Shown here in pieces: positions 46,021-55,882 of a stretch of 64,000 bases of DNA; within the stretch, counting starts at the first letter, position 1; each line of letters opens with the position of its first letter. The stretch is from CAVRJC01 sp963721435. Its GTDB lineage: Bacteria > Actinomycetota > Acidimicrobiia > IMCC26256 > DASPTH01. Position numbers and translations under genes: made by a program. The notes beneath the pieces were generated by a model that saw only the letters and a program-made list of their open reading frames with translations, did no database searches and was not told the origin of the DNA. The stretch lies in contig CAVRJC010000005.1 of NCBI GenBank assembly GCA_963721435.1, positions 429,927 through 493,926 of the forward strand. The letters are read 5' to 3'.

Positions 46021-46121
46021 ATTGCAGGTCTTGTCGTACGGTCCTTGTGCCTGATTGGTGCCGGGGTTCGCGTGACCCGGTGGTGGCGTGTGGACTCCGG
46101 CTCGATGCTTGGAGGCTCCGC

Positions 46122-47027
46122 ATGCACGATGACGTCTTGTCGACATCTCTCGTTCCGTCCACCGAGCTGTTCACCCCCGAGGAGGACCGCCGGGGTTTCC
46201 TCGCTGGCTATAGCGGCCTCACCCATGAGGCGTATGCATTGGATCTCCGCCAGTACGTGAGCTGGGTACAGAACACCGGATCGCGTTGTTCGGTGCGCGC
46301 CGTGCGGACATCGAACGGTTCGGTCGTCATCTCGAGTCGCTGGGTCGGGCACGGTCGACGATCGCGCGACGGCTGTGCACGATCGCGGTGTTCTACCGCT
46401 ACGCGGAAGAAGAAGCGTTCATTCCGGTGTCGCCCGCGGTGCATGTCCGTCGTCCGAGGCTCGATTACGAATCGAACGCGACGGGCCTGGATCGCAACGA
46501 AGTCGGCTCGCTGCTCGTCGCGGCCGGGTTGGGGAGCCCGCAGGATCACGCGTTGATCAGTTTGTTGGCGTTGAATGGGCTACGAGTCTCCGAAGCGACC
46601 GGGGCTGACATCGAAGCGTTGGGTCTCGAGCGTGGGCACCGGACGCTGACGATCCTGCGCAAGGGCGGCAAGGTCGTGACGATCCCACTCGCGCCGCGGA
46701 CCGCCCGAGCGATCGACCTCGCGGTCGGGGAACGCTGCGACGGCCCCATCTTCTGCGGGAACGACGGGCTGCGTCTCGATCGGCATGCTGCGGGCAGGGT
46801 CGTGCGACGCACCGCGCGCCGAGCCGGGATCAACAAGCGGGTCGGACCGCACACGCTTCGTCACGGTTCATCACCGCCGCGCTCGACGCCTGGCGTCCCA
46901 CTTCGCGATGTCCAAGAAGCCGGTCACGCCGACCCGCGCACCACCATGCGCTACGACCGGGCTCGCGTCACTCGACCGACACGCGACCTACATCGTCGCT
47001 GCGTTCCTCGCCGGCGCCGCCCGATAG
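46122..47027 (+). pseudogene. Tyrosine recombinase/integrase (XerC/D-like), multiple frameshifts
   Basis: An integrase of about 300 codons. The N-terminal SAM-like domain reads from about 46122 (M-H-D-D-V-L, then L-D-L-R-Q-Y-V-S-W-V) and shifts near 46286. The catalytic domain has A-L-N-G-L-R-V-S-E-A (first Arg), G-K-G-G-K-V-like R-K-G-G-K-V-V-T-I-P, and H-T-L-R-H (His-x-x-Arg). After further shifts near 46862, 46892 and 46921 comes S-H/G-H-A-D-P-R-T-T-M-R-Y-D with the tyrosine. The last residues I-V-A-A-F-L-A-G-A-A-R end at 47027. No stop codons appear once frames are joined. It is not an IntI-type integrase as far as can be seen. Confidence 0.75.
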
Positions 47028-47098
47028 CACCATCCAAGGCCCGCTCGGGCGCAGTCTGACGCGGGCGCGGTTCGTATCGTTTGCGCGACGATGCTGCG

Positions 47099-47701
47099 AT
47101 GAAGCGCTCGACGGTGATCAGCCGGCTCAACGACATTGCCGACGGGCTCGATCGCGCGGTCGGGTGGCCCGGCGTCACGGTGGTTGCCGGGTACGTCTTC
47201 GGTGGCCTGCTCGAGCCGGATGCGCAACTCGAGCGGATCGAGCTGGCGCTCGTCGTCGGCGTCGCCCGAGACAGTGCCATGGATGGCGCGCCCGAGCGAC
47301 TGGAGGCACTGGCCGAGTCGCTTCGCCTCCCGCAGTTGCCCGTGTCGTGGTGGTGGCGCCCGGCGGACAGGCCGGTCTGGAACCACACGATCAGTCGCGC
47401 GGTGCGCTTCTGGAGCGCCGACGGAGGTCGAGATCAACAAGCACTCGACGGGTTGGCCGCCGGAAAGCTCGAGAACGTCGCCGTCGAAGCCGCCGCGGAA
47501 CCGTGGCGAGCTCGCCGCGCAAGTCTTGGCGGAACGCGACGTCGCCCGCGAGCACCTCATGACAGTGACCGAGTCCTTCTACGACCCCGACTGGCGTCGA
47601 GACCACCGCGCGTGGGCGGCATCTACCCGGAGAACCATCTCTGGTCCGCCACCGCCGTGTACCTCGAACTCGACGACACCCTCCAGCGCCTCGATCACTG
47701 A
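47099..47701 (+). pseudogene. Hypothetical protein, DUF7711-like, with two compensating frameshifts
   Basis: About 200 codons from the ATG at 47099. Conserved pieces are K-R-S-T-V-I-S-R-L, A-G-Y-V-F-G-G-L-L, W-W-W-R-P-A-D-R-P-V-W-N-H and G-I-Y-P-E-N-H-L-W-S-A. I recall this pattern from actinobacterial proteins of unknown function annotated as DUF7711; the name should be checked. The middle (E-L-A-A-Q-V-L-A-E-R-D-V-A-R-E-H-L) reads in a second frame between about 47500 and 47610. No catalytic motif is evident. Confidence 0.6.
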
Positions 47702-47716
47702 CCCGCGCCCCACGTA

Positions 47717-47973
47717 AACGCTCCAGAGCGGGCAACGAGTATTCGGGTTGTGAGTTCTTGGGCTTGGTCTGACTCGAATATGCGGGCTGGCGCCTGTTCG
47801 CGGGTGTGCCTTGAGATTGATCTGTCGGCCGTGCCCAGGAGCTCACCCGACACCTACCGGTCGGGCGGAGTGACTTTCTAGGAGCCTGTCGTAGAGGCTC
47901 GTCGTTGTCTTGTCCGCCGTCCCGGCAGGGCGGGTGTCTTCCCTATCGGTTGACGCAGAGAGAAGACACGAAC
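47717..47973 (+). ncRNA. Candidate IS110 bridge RNA region (copy A)
   Basis: The 257-base non-coding left end, almost identical to that of copy B. It contains GATCTGTCGGCCGT (47819-47832), which matches the unoccupied motif at 45989-46003 (minus strand GATCTGTGCGGCCGT) except for one base. Two hairpins (CCCGAC/GTCGGG and GAGCCT/AGGCTC) follow. The role is inferred from IS110 biology. Confidence 0.5.
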
Positions 47974-48984
47974 ATGGGATCACAAATCACGGGTGGGGTC
48001 GATACCCACCTCGATGTGCATGTCGCGGCCGCGCTTGATGAGCACGGTGGATTGCTGGGGACGGCATCGTTCGACACGACACCTGAGGGTTACAGCGCGC
48101 TCATCGGATGGCTGTGTTCATTCGGTGATGTAGCGCTGGTCGGCGTCGAAGGCACCGGCAGTTACGGCACCGGACTTACTCGCTATCTCCAAGGTGTGGG
48201 GATCGCGGTCGTGGAGGTTGACCGGCCGAATCGTCAACGGCGTCGCCGGGCCGGCAAGTCCGACACGCACGACGCCAGCGCAGCGCGGACGTTCGCGGGT
48301 GACGCGCTCGGAGCGCCCAAGACCCCGCGGCAACGTCGAAGCGATCCGGGTGCTGCGCGTGGCTCGGGGCAGTGCCCGCAGGGACCGCACCCGGGCGTTG
48401 AATCAGATCCGCGCGTTGATCACGACCGCGCCCGACGAGCTGCGGGCCCAACTCCGTGGGCTGACGATCCCCAAACTGCTTCACGCGGCTGGGGGTTCCG
48501 CCGGGAGGGCGAACCGATGTCGCCAACGCGAATCGTCTTGCGCTCAAGACCCTCGCCGTCGAGTCCGTGAACTCGACGACGAGATCACCATGCTCGACGA
48601 GTTGCTCACGCCTCTGTCGCCGAAACCGCACCCGAGATGATCGAACGTGTCGGGGTCGGCACGACACCGCCGGTTGCTTGTCGCCGCTGGCGAGAACGCC
48701 GACCGGATCCGCAACGAACGCTCCTTCGCCGGACTGTGTGGAGCTGCGCCCACGCCTCGAGCGGCAAACAACAACGACATCGCCTCAGTCGATCCGGCGA
48801 CCGTCAAGCCAACAGTGCGCTGTGGCGCATCGTCATCACACGCCTCTCCTACGACCCCGCGACACGCCACTACCTCCAGCGGCGCTGCGCCGAAGGCAAA
48901 ACCAAAGCCGAAGCCATCCGCTGCCTCAAGCGTTACGTCGCACGCGAGCTCTACGCATGCCTCCCCACCGAAACGCTTGCTTGA
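47974..48984 (+). pseudogene. IS110-family transposase, copy A, multiple small deletions
   Basis: Same start (M-G-S-Q-I-T-G-G-V-D-T-H) and end (L-P-T-E-T-L-A) as the intact copy B, but with at least eight short deletions between about 48270 and 48770. Most are one to four bases. The catalytic DEDD start and the Ser-containing C-terminal part are each readable but in different frames. It would not encode a functional transposase as read. Confidence 0.85.
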
Positions 48985-49116
48985 CAACACCTAGGAGCAT
49001 CAATCTGTCGTGTCGCGCTGAACCGTTTCCCGACGCCGATTCGGGACCTTCGGCACGTGTGACATGGCCAGGCTCGGCGCACCATGACGAGGGTGTGTTC
49101 AGCGAGGAGGTCAAGT

Positions 49117-49440
49117 ATGACGAACTCCGAGATCGAATCAGCTTCACGCTCCGAGCAGGCCCAGGAGCCTGACAGCGATTCCGCAACACGAGCGCGAACT
49201 TGCTCGCCGACGTCTCCGTGCCAAGCGGAAGTTCAATGCTGACGTCGTGGCCTACGTGGTCATCAACGTGTTTCTGTCGGCGTGTGGGCGGTCAACGGCG
49301 GTGGGGACTTCTGGCCGGGTTGGGTGCTCGCAGGGTGGGGAGTGCTCCTCGTCTTGCAGGGTTACGACGCCTTCTTCCGGCGGCCCGTCACCGAAGCCGA
49401 CGTGGACGCCGAGGTGCTGCGCCAGCGCCAGGCGTCGTGA
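49117..49440 (+). pseudogene. 2TM-domain membrane protein, two frameshifts
   Basis: Starts at an ATG behind AGGAGG. After an acidic N-terminus (M-T-N-S-E-I-E-S-A) the frame shifts near 49170. The 2TM domain then reads H-E-R-E-L-A-R-R-R-L and K-R-K-F-N-A-D-V-V-A-Y-V-V-I-N-V-F-L. A missing base near 49276 interrupts it before W-A-V-N-G-G-G-D-F-W-P-G-W and the second membrane segment V-L-A-G-W-G-V-L-L-V-L. The end is D-A-F-F-R-R-P-V. The small helical membrane domain is common in actinobacteria and has no defined function. Confidence 0.7.
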
Positions 49441-49612
49441 ACTCGGCAAGACATTCGACACGACCGCAACCGTCACCTCCGGCGACGACGGTCTCGGACG
49501 GCGATAGCCGCCGATCCGTGCTTCGTGGTGGACTCGCTTCGATAGATCGGTCGTGGTCGTCGCTGCGCGGATCGTGAGTAGCAGTCTCCGGGTTCGAGGG
49601 CGGATTCGGAGT

Positions 49613-50405
49613 TCAGTCGGGGCGTCGACCCCAGGCAGATACCAGGAGAGGCAAGACAGGAAATTCGGCACCGGCGAGGAGGTCGAGCGCGGCGGGCGAG
49701 ATCGTCTTGCGATACCAACCCGACTTGCGCTGAGTTCGTCGCCGGTTTGGAGGAAGTTGGCGCGGATCGCGCCGATGCCGGACGCTGCGGCGTGTCCGAG
49801 AACCAGGCGACCCTCAACCGACACGCCTGTGAGGCCCGCCGATCGAAGCAGCTGCGGCAACCGACGCGCGTAGCGAGTATCGGCGCCTCGCCGGTGAAGA
49901 AGTTCCTGCAGGCCGCGATGCACGCGGCGATACAACTCATCGTCGGGCGTCGTAGGCCCCCAACCATCTTGGATGACAAAGTCGAAATCTTCGATGAGGA
50001 CCGGATCCACCCGGTCGTAGCGACTGGGCAAGAGCGCAGTACCTCTCTCGCTCGGGTAGGTGCACGAGTACGAGGCGTGCGTGCACGAGGTCGTACTCGG
50101 CCGTCGGGATCGCATCGTGCACCACGTCGTGACGCACGAAAGCGAGATTCGAGGGACTCCCTTTGGATACGAGTGAGGTCAATGTCCGTCGCAAGCACCG
50201 TGCCGGTTGGGGCTACTCGCTCAGCTAGCCAGCGTGTGATCGAACCACCTCCCGGCGCCCGATTTCCCAACATTTCCAACCAGCCCCGACACCAACGTTC
50301 GACAGGTAGCGGATCGTGCTCTCATCCCACAGACCCTCGAGTCCCGCGGAACCGTGCCGGCGTCTCGCCGCTCGTGTTGTCGAACAGGTAGCCGGCGTCT
50401 TCCAT
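49613..50405 (-). pseudogene. SAM-dependent methyltransferase, multiple frameshifts
   Basis: About 264 codons. The start is M-E-D-A-G-Y-L-F-D-N-T, then L-S-N-V-G-V-G-A-G-W-K-C-W-E-I-G, an altered motif I. T-G-T-V-L-A-T-D-I-D (motif I-post) follows, then V-H-D-A-I-P-T-A-E-Y-D-L-V-H-A-R and L-R-P-G-G. The C-terminal part (I-E-D-F-D-F-V-I-Q-D-G-W-G) continues to S-A-W-G-R-R-P-D before the stop at 49613-49615. At least three indels separate the pieces. The class I fold is clear, but the substrate is not. Confidence 0.7.
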
Positions 50406-50507
50406 CGGCGAACGCTCCCTCGAGGTCGCCGCCAACCCGCGACGACACGCCAACCTACGTCCCGTCGAAAGACGCGTCCACACTGACCGAACGCTGTTTT
50501 CTCAATC

Positions 50508-50531
50508 GCAACATATCTGCCGCACTGTTGC
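50508..50531. repeat. Dispersed motif inside a perfect short palindrome
   Basis: GCAACATATCTGCCGCAC followed by TGTTGC: GCAACA and TGTTGC are exact inverted arms around a motif copy (ATCTGCCGCAC). The hairpin at 53047 has the same GCAACAT arm. Confidence 0.5.
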
Positions 50532-50601
50532 TTCGTCCTACGTCAACGTTCCGGGCGAGGCGAGCTGGCCGGTCATCGCTGCGAGCGACTTCATCACGTG
50601 A

Positions 50602-52040
50602 TCACGGTCCGAACCAGGTCGTCAGCGCATCGCGGAATCCCGCATCGGTTCCCTCCCCACCCAGGCGACGTGTCCGTCGGCCTGACCAGCACGGCCGACG
50701 GCGCAGTCACCTCGCCGACCACCGGGAGCTCCCACGTGCCGGCGTAGGAGGCATCGACGAGCTGAACGCGGTCGGCCCACCGTGCGATGTTGAACCCACC
50801 GGCTTGACCGAAGTTGAGGAGCACGGGCTTGGCACGATGCAGCAGCGAGAAGACGCTGATCGGCCGATGAACGGTCACCAGATCCAGGTCCGGCATGCGG
50901 CGCCGAGCAGCGGATGTCCCCCGCCGAGGTCGTAGGCGACGTCGAGGCCGGAGATCATTGCGGCGATGTGCTTGCGCGGTTGATCCATCGTCAGCAACTC
51001 GGCCAGGAGGCCGCGAAGCGTGGCCGGTGCGCTCGTCGGCGGCACCCACCGCACGCTGCGCCATCGTGTTCTGCAGCACACGCGCAGCAACCGGATGTCG
51101 TTCAGCGTGATACGTGTCGAGCAGGCTCTCTGGTGATGTTCCGTTGACAACCTGAGCCAGCTTCCACCCCAGGTTGACAGCGTCCTGCACGCCGATGTTC
51201 AAACCCTGTCCGCCCATTGGAGCGTGCACATGTGCGGCGTCACCTGCGAGCAGCACGCGCCCGACGCGATACGCCACCGCCTGACGCGTCATGTCGGTAA
51301 AGCTGGAGATCCAGCGCGGGCTATGCACGCCGTAGTCCTTGCCGTCGACGCGGACGAGCGCGTCGCGGACGTCCTGCAGGGTGGGCTCATCGGTGCGGTC
51401 CAGGTCCGGCACGATCAGGGTGACGCCCACCCGTCCATCTTCGGCCGGGCCGACGCCACCACCGCCACGCAAGCCGAACTCCGGCACCTCCTCCATCTCG
51501 ACCTCGGCAATGATCCAGCACGTGGTTGGATCCCAGCCCGCGAAATCGATTCCGGCCGCGTTGCGCACCGCGCTGCGGCCCCCGTCACAACCAACCAGAT
51601 ACTGCGCCCGCAGCGATGTGCCGTCGGACAGCGCGACATCGACCCCGCTTTCGTCTTGCGTGAAACCGGTGACCTCGCGTTCGCGGCAGGATGGGAACGC
51701 CCAGCTCGTCGAGCCACCCGGCCAGGATGCGCTCGAAGTGGCTCTGCAGCAGCGCCATCCCATAGTTGTGGCGGGTGGGGAAGTCGCTGATGTCCATCGG
51801 GACCCCGGCGAACGCCTGCACCTGCATCGCCTTCCCCTCGGCGAAGAAGCGATCGACGACACCGCGCTGATCGAGCACCTCGATGGTGCGGGAGTGCAGA
51901 CCTCTGGAGCGCGAGCTTTCGAGCTTGAAGCTGGCGCGTCGCTCGACGATGAGGACGTCGGTCCCCGCCAGCGTCAGCTCCGCCGCCAGCATCATGCCCG
52001 TCGGACCGCCGCCTGCGATCACAACTGCATGCTCGGACAT
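50602..52040 (-). pseudogene. FAD-dependent aromatic monooxygenase (PheA/TfdB type, Rox-like), multiple frameshifts
   Basis: About 480 codons, starting ATG 52040 behind GAGGAG. The dinucleotide loop is V-I-A-G-G-G-P-T-G-M-M-L-A, followed by the R-S-R-G-L-H-S-R-T-I-E substrate/FAD segment. The frame shifts near 51685. The middle has Y-L-V-G-C-D-G-G-R-S-A-V-R and R-V-L-L-A-G-D-A-A-H-V-H-A-P, the FAD ribityl motif. Shifts near 51080 and 50640 precede the thioredoxin-like C-terminal domain, which ends L-T-T-W-F-G-P. The group includes tetracycline, rifampicin and phenol hydroxylases; the substrate is unknown. Confidence 0.78.
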
Positions 52041-52140
52041 ACACCACTCCTCACAAGAGCCCGAACAAGAAGTGTCTCGCATGATTCCACGCCGCACGGC
52101 TATGGCCACCCACGCTTGACTCGCTGACTCTCCGGGCGCG

Positions 52141-52199
52141 CCAGATCTGCCGATCTCGCGCACCTCTCTGACGCGTAGACCCGAACAGATCGCCCGCAC
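52141..52199. repeat. Two dispersed-motif copies
   Basis: CCAGATCTGCCG (52141-52152) and CGAACAGATCGCCCGCAC (52182-52199), followed by ATAACGCTC. The pair lies between the FAD monooxygenase and the small coiled-coil gene. Outer sequences (CTCTCCGGGCG before, CGCCGGAGA after) could form a long imperfect stem around both. Confidence 0.5.
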
Positions 52200-52265
52200 A
52201 TAACGCTCGCCGGAGACGGGAGTGCGTACGTCGCTCCAAGCCGCTCCCCCGGAGCATCGCAAACG

Positions 52266-52454
52266 TTGGCTGACGCGGCACTAGTCGCTGAGAACAGAGC
52301 CCGTCGTGAGCGAGCGGCGCTGCTTCGAGACGTGGCCCGTCGTTCGACGGTTGCGGCGATACATGCCCAAGACTCTGCCTTCGGCAGCCACGCCGTCTGG
52401 CTCGACGAGGCCATGAGCACGGTCCTCGCCGACGAAGCGACTCAATCCGCCTGA
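52266..52454 (+). CDS. Small coiled-coil protein, paralogue of the gene at 44167
   Basis: A 62-residue protein from a TTG start. It aligns with the 44167-44379 product: L-V-A-E-N-R-A-R-R-E-R-A-A-L-L-R-D-V-A, then R-S-T-V-A-A-I-H-A-Q-D and W-L-D-E-A-M-S-T-V-L-A-D-E-A. About two thirds of residues are identical over 53 positions by eye. The start codon is inferred from this alignment. The function is unknown. Confidence 0.65.
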   Translation: MADAALVAENRARRERAALLRDVARRSTVAAIHAQDSAFGSHAVWLDEAMSTVLADEATQSA

Positions 52455-52470
52455 CCTCAACGCGCGCACC

Positions 52471-52485
52471 GAACAGCCGCACTGG
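52471..52485. repeat. Dispersed motif copy
   Basis: GAACAGCCGCACTGG, a shortened copy directly after the small coiled-coil gene. Confidence 0.35.
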
Positions 52486-52599
52486 TCGCACAACCCTTCG
52501 CAACGTCGGCGAGCACCGGCACAAGGGTCGTCGTGGCCGCACCAGATGGCCAAGCTGATCTGAGGCTGCGCGATCGAGTGTGAGGATGGCGCTCCGCCT

Positions 52600-52836
52600 C
52601 TATGCGGCCTCGCGATACTCGTGAGGTAGCGGATAGGAGCGCAGTTCACGCACCACGGCGACTCCTTCGACCAGCTCAACGATCTGCACGCGGCAAGAAT
52701 CGATCAACGCGTTACTGAGCGCTTCGTCCCAGAATCCACTGCCGACACGCGCCCGTGCGTCACGAATCAACAGCCACGCGACGAACGCTGCGAACTGCAT
52801 GATGCCAACAACGAACCCGATGGCGATCTCGACCAC
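52600..52836 (-). CDS. Small membrane protein of unknown function
   Basis: A 78-residue protein starting at GTG 52836 with GGGAGG seven bases upstream, an excellent ribosome binding site. The N-terminal half is hydrophobic (I-A-I-G-F-V-V-G-I-M-Q-F-A-A-F-V-A-W-L-L) and the second half is charged. It ends L-P-H-E-Y-R-E-A-A. A dispersed motif copy lies upstream at 52880-52895. No family is recognised. Confidence 0.6.
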   Translation of the reverse strand: MVEIAIGFVVGIMQFAAFVAWLLIRDARARVGSGFWDEALSNALIDSCRVQIVELVEGVAVVRELRSYPLPHEYREAA

Positions 52837-52879
52837 GAGAAGACCTCCCGCTCGATACCGCCCGCCGTTTCAACCTATC

Positions 52880-52895
52880 GGCATCTGCCGGACTG
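52880..52895. repeat. Dispersed motif copy
   Basis: GGCATCTGCCGGACTG, between two small genes in the otherwise empty stretch 52837-53227. Confidence 0.4.
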
Positions 52896-53046
52896 AACCA
52901 AAGCGTCGGATCTCACACGGGTCGCATCGTCGCTTTCACGAACGCTACGAACGCCGCCGGTCTGCCAAGACCGCGGAGCGCGAAAGGAACGTGTGCGGTC
53001 TCTGCACAAGGGACACACCTCAGCGCGCGTGTCCTCAATCTTTCGG

Positions 53047-53079
53047 CTCTCGCAACATCTGCTGGAGATGTTGCGAGAG
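53047..53079. other. Perfect 14-bp hairpin in an intergenic stretch
   Basis: CTCTCGCAACATCT (53047-53060) pairs without mismatch with AGATGTTGCGAGAG (53066-53079) around a 5-base loop. There is no T run on either side, so it is not a standard terminator. The loop-proximal part CGCAACATCTGC resembles the motif palindrome at 50508. No gene is seen between 52896 and 53227. Confidence 0.55.
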
Positions 53080-53227
53080 TCCGTGTTGTAGCTCCCGGCC
53101 GCACCGTCATGGCGAGCGCCGTATTAATGGTGGTCGTCGCCTTAAGCGCACGAGAGCGGGCAATATGCGCTCGTGCGTGGCAGCTCCCGAATGGAGATAG
53201 CCTCGCCCATGCTGTCCGGGGGTTGGA

Positions 53228-54106
53228 ATGCGTCGTCTCGTCACGTTCATTGGTGTTATCGGCGTACTTGCTGCGTCGTTCGTGACGGCAGAAACCGCAC
53301 AAGGCGTTGACGCGACCGCGACACCGGACGTCTCGGTGACGAAGCTCGCGCGACGCGACGTTCGGCTTTCAGGACTGCGCCACATTGCTGTCTCAACACG
53401 CGACGTTCCGGTTCACACGCACCGATACAACCGGTTCGCTCGACGCGTCGATCAGTACCAGCGGCTCGGCCGTTGCAGGCGAGGATTATGTCGCACCAGC
53501 GTCGGTGGCATTTCCCGATGGAGTTGCGTCCGTTGATCTCAGCATCGACGGACATCATCACGGGCCTTCCTCGTTCCTGCGCGTACGCGAAGCCTCACGA
53601 TGACCGTCGATGCCGGTTCGGGGTACACGGTCGGCACCTCTGGCAGTGCCGAGGCATCGATTACGTACGTCGTTCCGGGGCAGTGTGCGCCAGCGACGTT
53701 CGCCGGGCTTCCCGTCAACCAACTGCAAACCATTGGGCCCGGTGAGCTTCCGCAACCGCTCGTCGTCGATCCTGCGCCGCCCGGCGCGGCGCTCATCTAT
53801 TTCTGGCACCCGTCCTATCCGCCGGATACGCCGCGGAGTTGGTTTCCCCGGACGGTCTCGGCTGGTACTTCAGTTACGACGGTCGGCCCAATCAGTTCGC
53901 CTGGTCCTGGCAACTGTCGTACCCGCCAGTGACACCGGTGACCATCGCGCCCGGCGCGTACTCATTCGACGTTGTCACTTGCGCGTACTACCAACAGATC
54001 GGCGATCTACTACTGGGGTCAGGTCTTCGCCAGCAGCTGTTCAACGATCAAGTTCAACCTGAACGTGGAAGCAGCAAACACGCGACTTCCATCGTTCACC
54101 GGCTAG
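53228..54106 (+). pseudogene. Secreted Calx-beta-domain protein, multiple frameshifts
   Basis: A signal peptide starts at ATG 53228 (M-R-R-L-V-T-F-I-G-V-I-G-V-L-A-A-S-F-V-T-A). After shifts near 53340-53400 a Calx-beta repeat is clear: A-T-F-R-F-T-R-T-D, then S-G-S-A-V-A-G-E-D-Y-V-A-P and V-T-M-T-V-D-A-G-S-G-Y-T-V. Further shifts near 53560 and 53840 lead to W-Y-F-S-Y-D-G-R-P-N-Q-F and the end N-T-R-L-P-S-F-T-G at 54106. Such domains occur in surface and adhesion proteins and often bind calcium. Confidence 0.65.
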
Positions 54107-54117
54107 GAGTTGCGCTC

Positions 54118-54480
54118 GTGGTAGACGCGTCTTCTCCGACGGGAATCTGGCTTCGGTCCGGCGTCGAGGTGGGCTATGTAGCGGTCGTCGCGATCCTGGC
54201 GATCATCGCCACAAGCGACCCTAACAACCTCCGCCCTTGGGCATTCATCGCCGCGCTCGTGCTCTGTCTTCCGTCGATGGTCCTCGTGTTGCCGGTCTTC
54301 TACATCGCGGTGAGCACCGCGTTCAACATCACGGGCGCAGACAATGGCGGCACGACCTGGCCCGTCACGGCCACCTACGTCGCGGTCTTCACGATCGCGG
54401 CCGTGCTGAACGTCTGGCTGGTGAGCGTCTTCATTCGATCCCGGCAGAGCAAGAGAAAGTCGGAGACTTCGACGCCATAG
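54118..54480 (+). CDS. Small polytopic membrane protein
   Basis: A 120-residue protein from GTG 54118, with AGGAG eight bases upstream. Three hydrophobic segments are visible (V-G-Y-V-A-V-V-A-I-L-A-I-I-A, then F-I-A-A-L-V-L-C-L-P-S-M-V-L-V-L-P-V-F and the last near A-V-F-T-I-A-A-V-L-N-V-W-L). A basic tail follows. It begins 12 bases after the Calx-beta gene, so the two may be cotranscribed. The frame is intact. The function is unknown. Confidence 0.6.
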   Translation: MVDASSPTGIWLRSGVEVGYVAVVAILAIIATSDPNNLRPWAFIAALVLCLPSMVLVLPVFYIAVSTAFNITGADNGGTTWPVTATYVAVFTIAAVLNVWLVSVFIRSRQSKRKSETSTP

Positions 54481-54498
54481 CTGCCGATCTGCAGTGCC
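54481..54498. repeat. Dispersed motif copy
   Basis: CTGCCGATCTGCAGTGCC, immediately after the stop of the membrane protein gene. Confidence 0.4.
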
Positions 54499-54555
54499 TC
54501 GACCATGCGATGACCCGACCCGAGCTGTACGGCATTTCGGGCCGCCTGACATCCC

Positions 54556-54593
54556 ACGAGCGTCAGCGCATGCGACGAGCGTCAGCGCATGCG
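54556..54593. repeat. 19-bp tandem duplication
   Basis: ACGAGCGTCAGCGCATGCG occurs twice in direct succession without change, in the gene-free interval 54499-54823. Nothing else is seen in that interval. Confidence 0.7.
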
Positions 54594-54823
54594 ACGTGAG
54601 CTCCGCGCCGCCTCATGAGGGAAGCGCGATACCGTCTCGCTTTGGGGTTTGGGGCGATCGGTGAGAGCGTCGCACACGGCGGCAGAGCGCGAGTCGTGAA
54701 GATCACCTACAAGATCGCGCACTTTTCAATGGCCGAGTTCGCCCATCGAGTCTGTCGTTGAAACCCGCGTGGTTCGCCTCTCCGGTACGCTCATTCTCTT
54801 CGGGGCACAGTAGGAGTGGGGTA

Positions 54824-55645
54824 ATGGGAGCTCAGAGCCTTCGAAATCGCCTGAGTCAGTCTGTGTATCGTGCGATCGGCGCACATCGAGACGCACTGGA
54901 TCCTGCGGCTTGGGGCACTCGCGAGCGCTCGCTACCTCGACGCGTTCGGGAATCGAAACTTCCATGGAGAAAGCAACGGGGAAGACTGGGCTCTGTCCGT
55001 GCTCCGCGGTCACGCTCTCGATACGGTGTTCGATGTCGGAGCGCACCGAGGTAGCTACACGCAGATGGTCCTGCACGCGAACCCGGCAGCGAGAGTCCAT
55101 TGTTTCGAGATCACTCCTTCAATCGCGAACGAGCTGGCCGAGCTGATGGCCAATGAGGCGAAGGTCGTCGTTAACTCGTTTGGCTTAGGGGCAAAGGCGG
55201 GCACGGCAACGCTGTATCTGAGTGAGCCTGACCCACGCCAGAACTCGCTTGTGCCGTCTGATCCGTCGCGCAACTGCATAATCGTCGAGATCCGAACGGG
55301 TGACGACTACTGCCGCGAGGAACGGGATCACGAGGATCGATCTGCTCAAGGTCAACGCCGAGGGCTCTGACCTCGAAGTGCTTCGTGGGTATGCCGAAAT
55401 GCTTCAGGCGCAGACGCGTCGCCGTCATTCAGTTCGAGTACTCACGTTGGAACATCCGGAGCCATGCACTCCTCATCGACTTCTATGAGCTGCTCGAGCC
55501 CGCTGGGTATCGAATCGGCAAGCTGCGACCACACGGCGTTGAGTTCAAGCCTTATGAAACCGCCGATGAAGACTTTCGCGGACCCAACTGCATCGCAGTG
55601 CTTGCGAGTACGACCGACCTCACACCAGCGCTCGCATCGCGATAG
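54824..55645 (+). pseudogene. FkbM-family methyltransferase, about three frameshifts
   Basis: Starts at ATG 54824 behind TAGGAG. After a shift near 54890 comes N-G-E-D-W-A-L-S-V-L-R-G, then motif I T-V-F-D-V-G-A-H-R-G-S-Y-T and V-H-C-F-E-I-T-P, all typical of FkbM. Later frames give I-D-L-L-K-V-N-A-E-G-S-D-L-E-V-L-R-G and F-E-Y-S-R-W-N, the other two family signatures. The C-terminus is C-I-A-V-L-A-S. These enzymes O-methylate sugars or natural products. The pieces are complete, so the gene may be whole if the indels are errors. Confidence 0.75.
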
Positions 55646-55882
55646 CGCTCGTTCCGAACCTGATTCGTCGAGTCTCGGCTTTCGTCGGGTCGTACCTTGG
55701 AGCGACGCTCGAAGCGCCATTCCGCCGGACCACTACCACGCCACGGTAATCCGCGCTCTGCCTGTTTCGTCATCCTTGACGGATACGCCGGAACAGTCGC
55801 CGCCGCTGGGATCATGGTCCAACAAAGGTGTATTTAGATATCCGCCGGGTCGGGCTACTTCTCCCTCGACTGCCGCGGCAAG

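Larger units (their letters stand above)
47717..49008 (+). mobile_element. IS110-family insertion sequence, copy A (indel-riddled)
   Basis: Nearly identical to copy B from AACGCTCCAG at the left to GAGCATCAATCTGT at the right. It differs from B by a few substitutions but many short deletions, several in runs of C or G. No terminal inverted repeats are visible. Its left flank AACGCTCCAGAGCG (47717-47730) is the reverse complement of 46007-46020. Confidence 0.85.
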
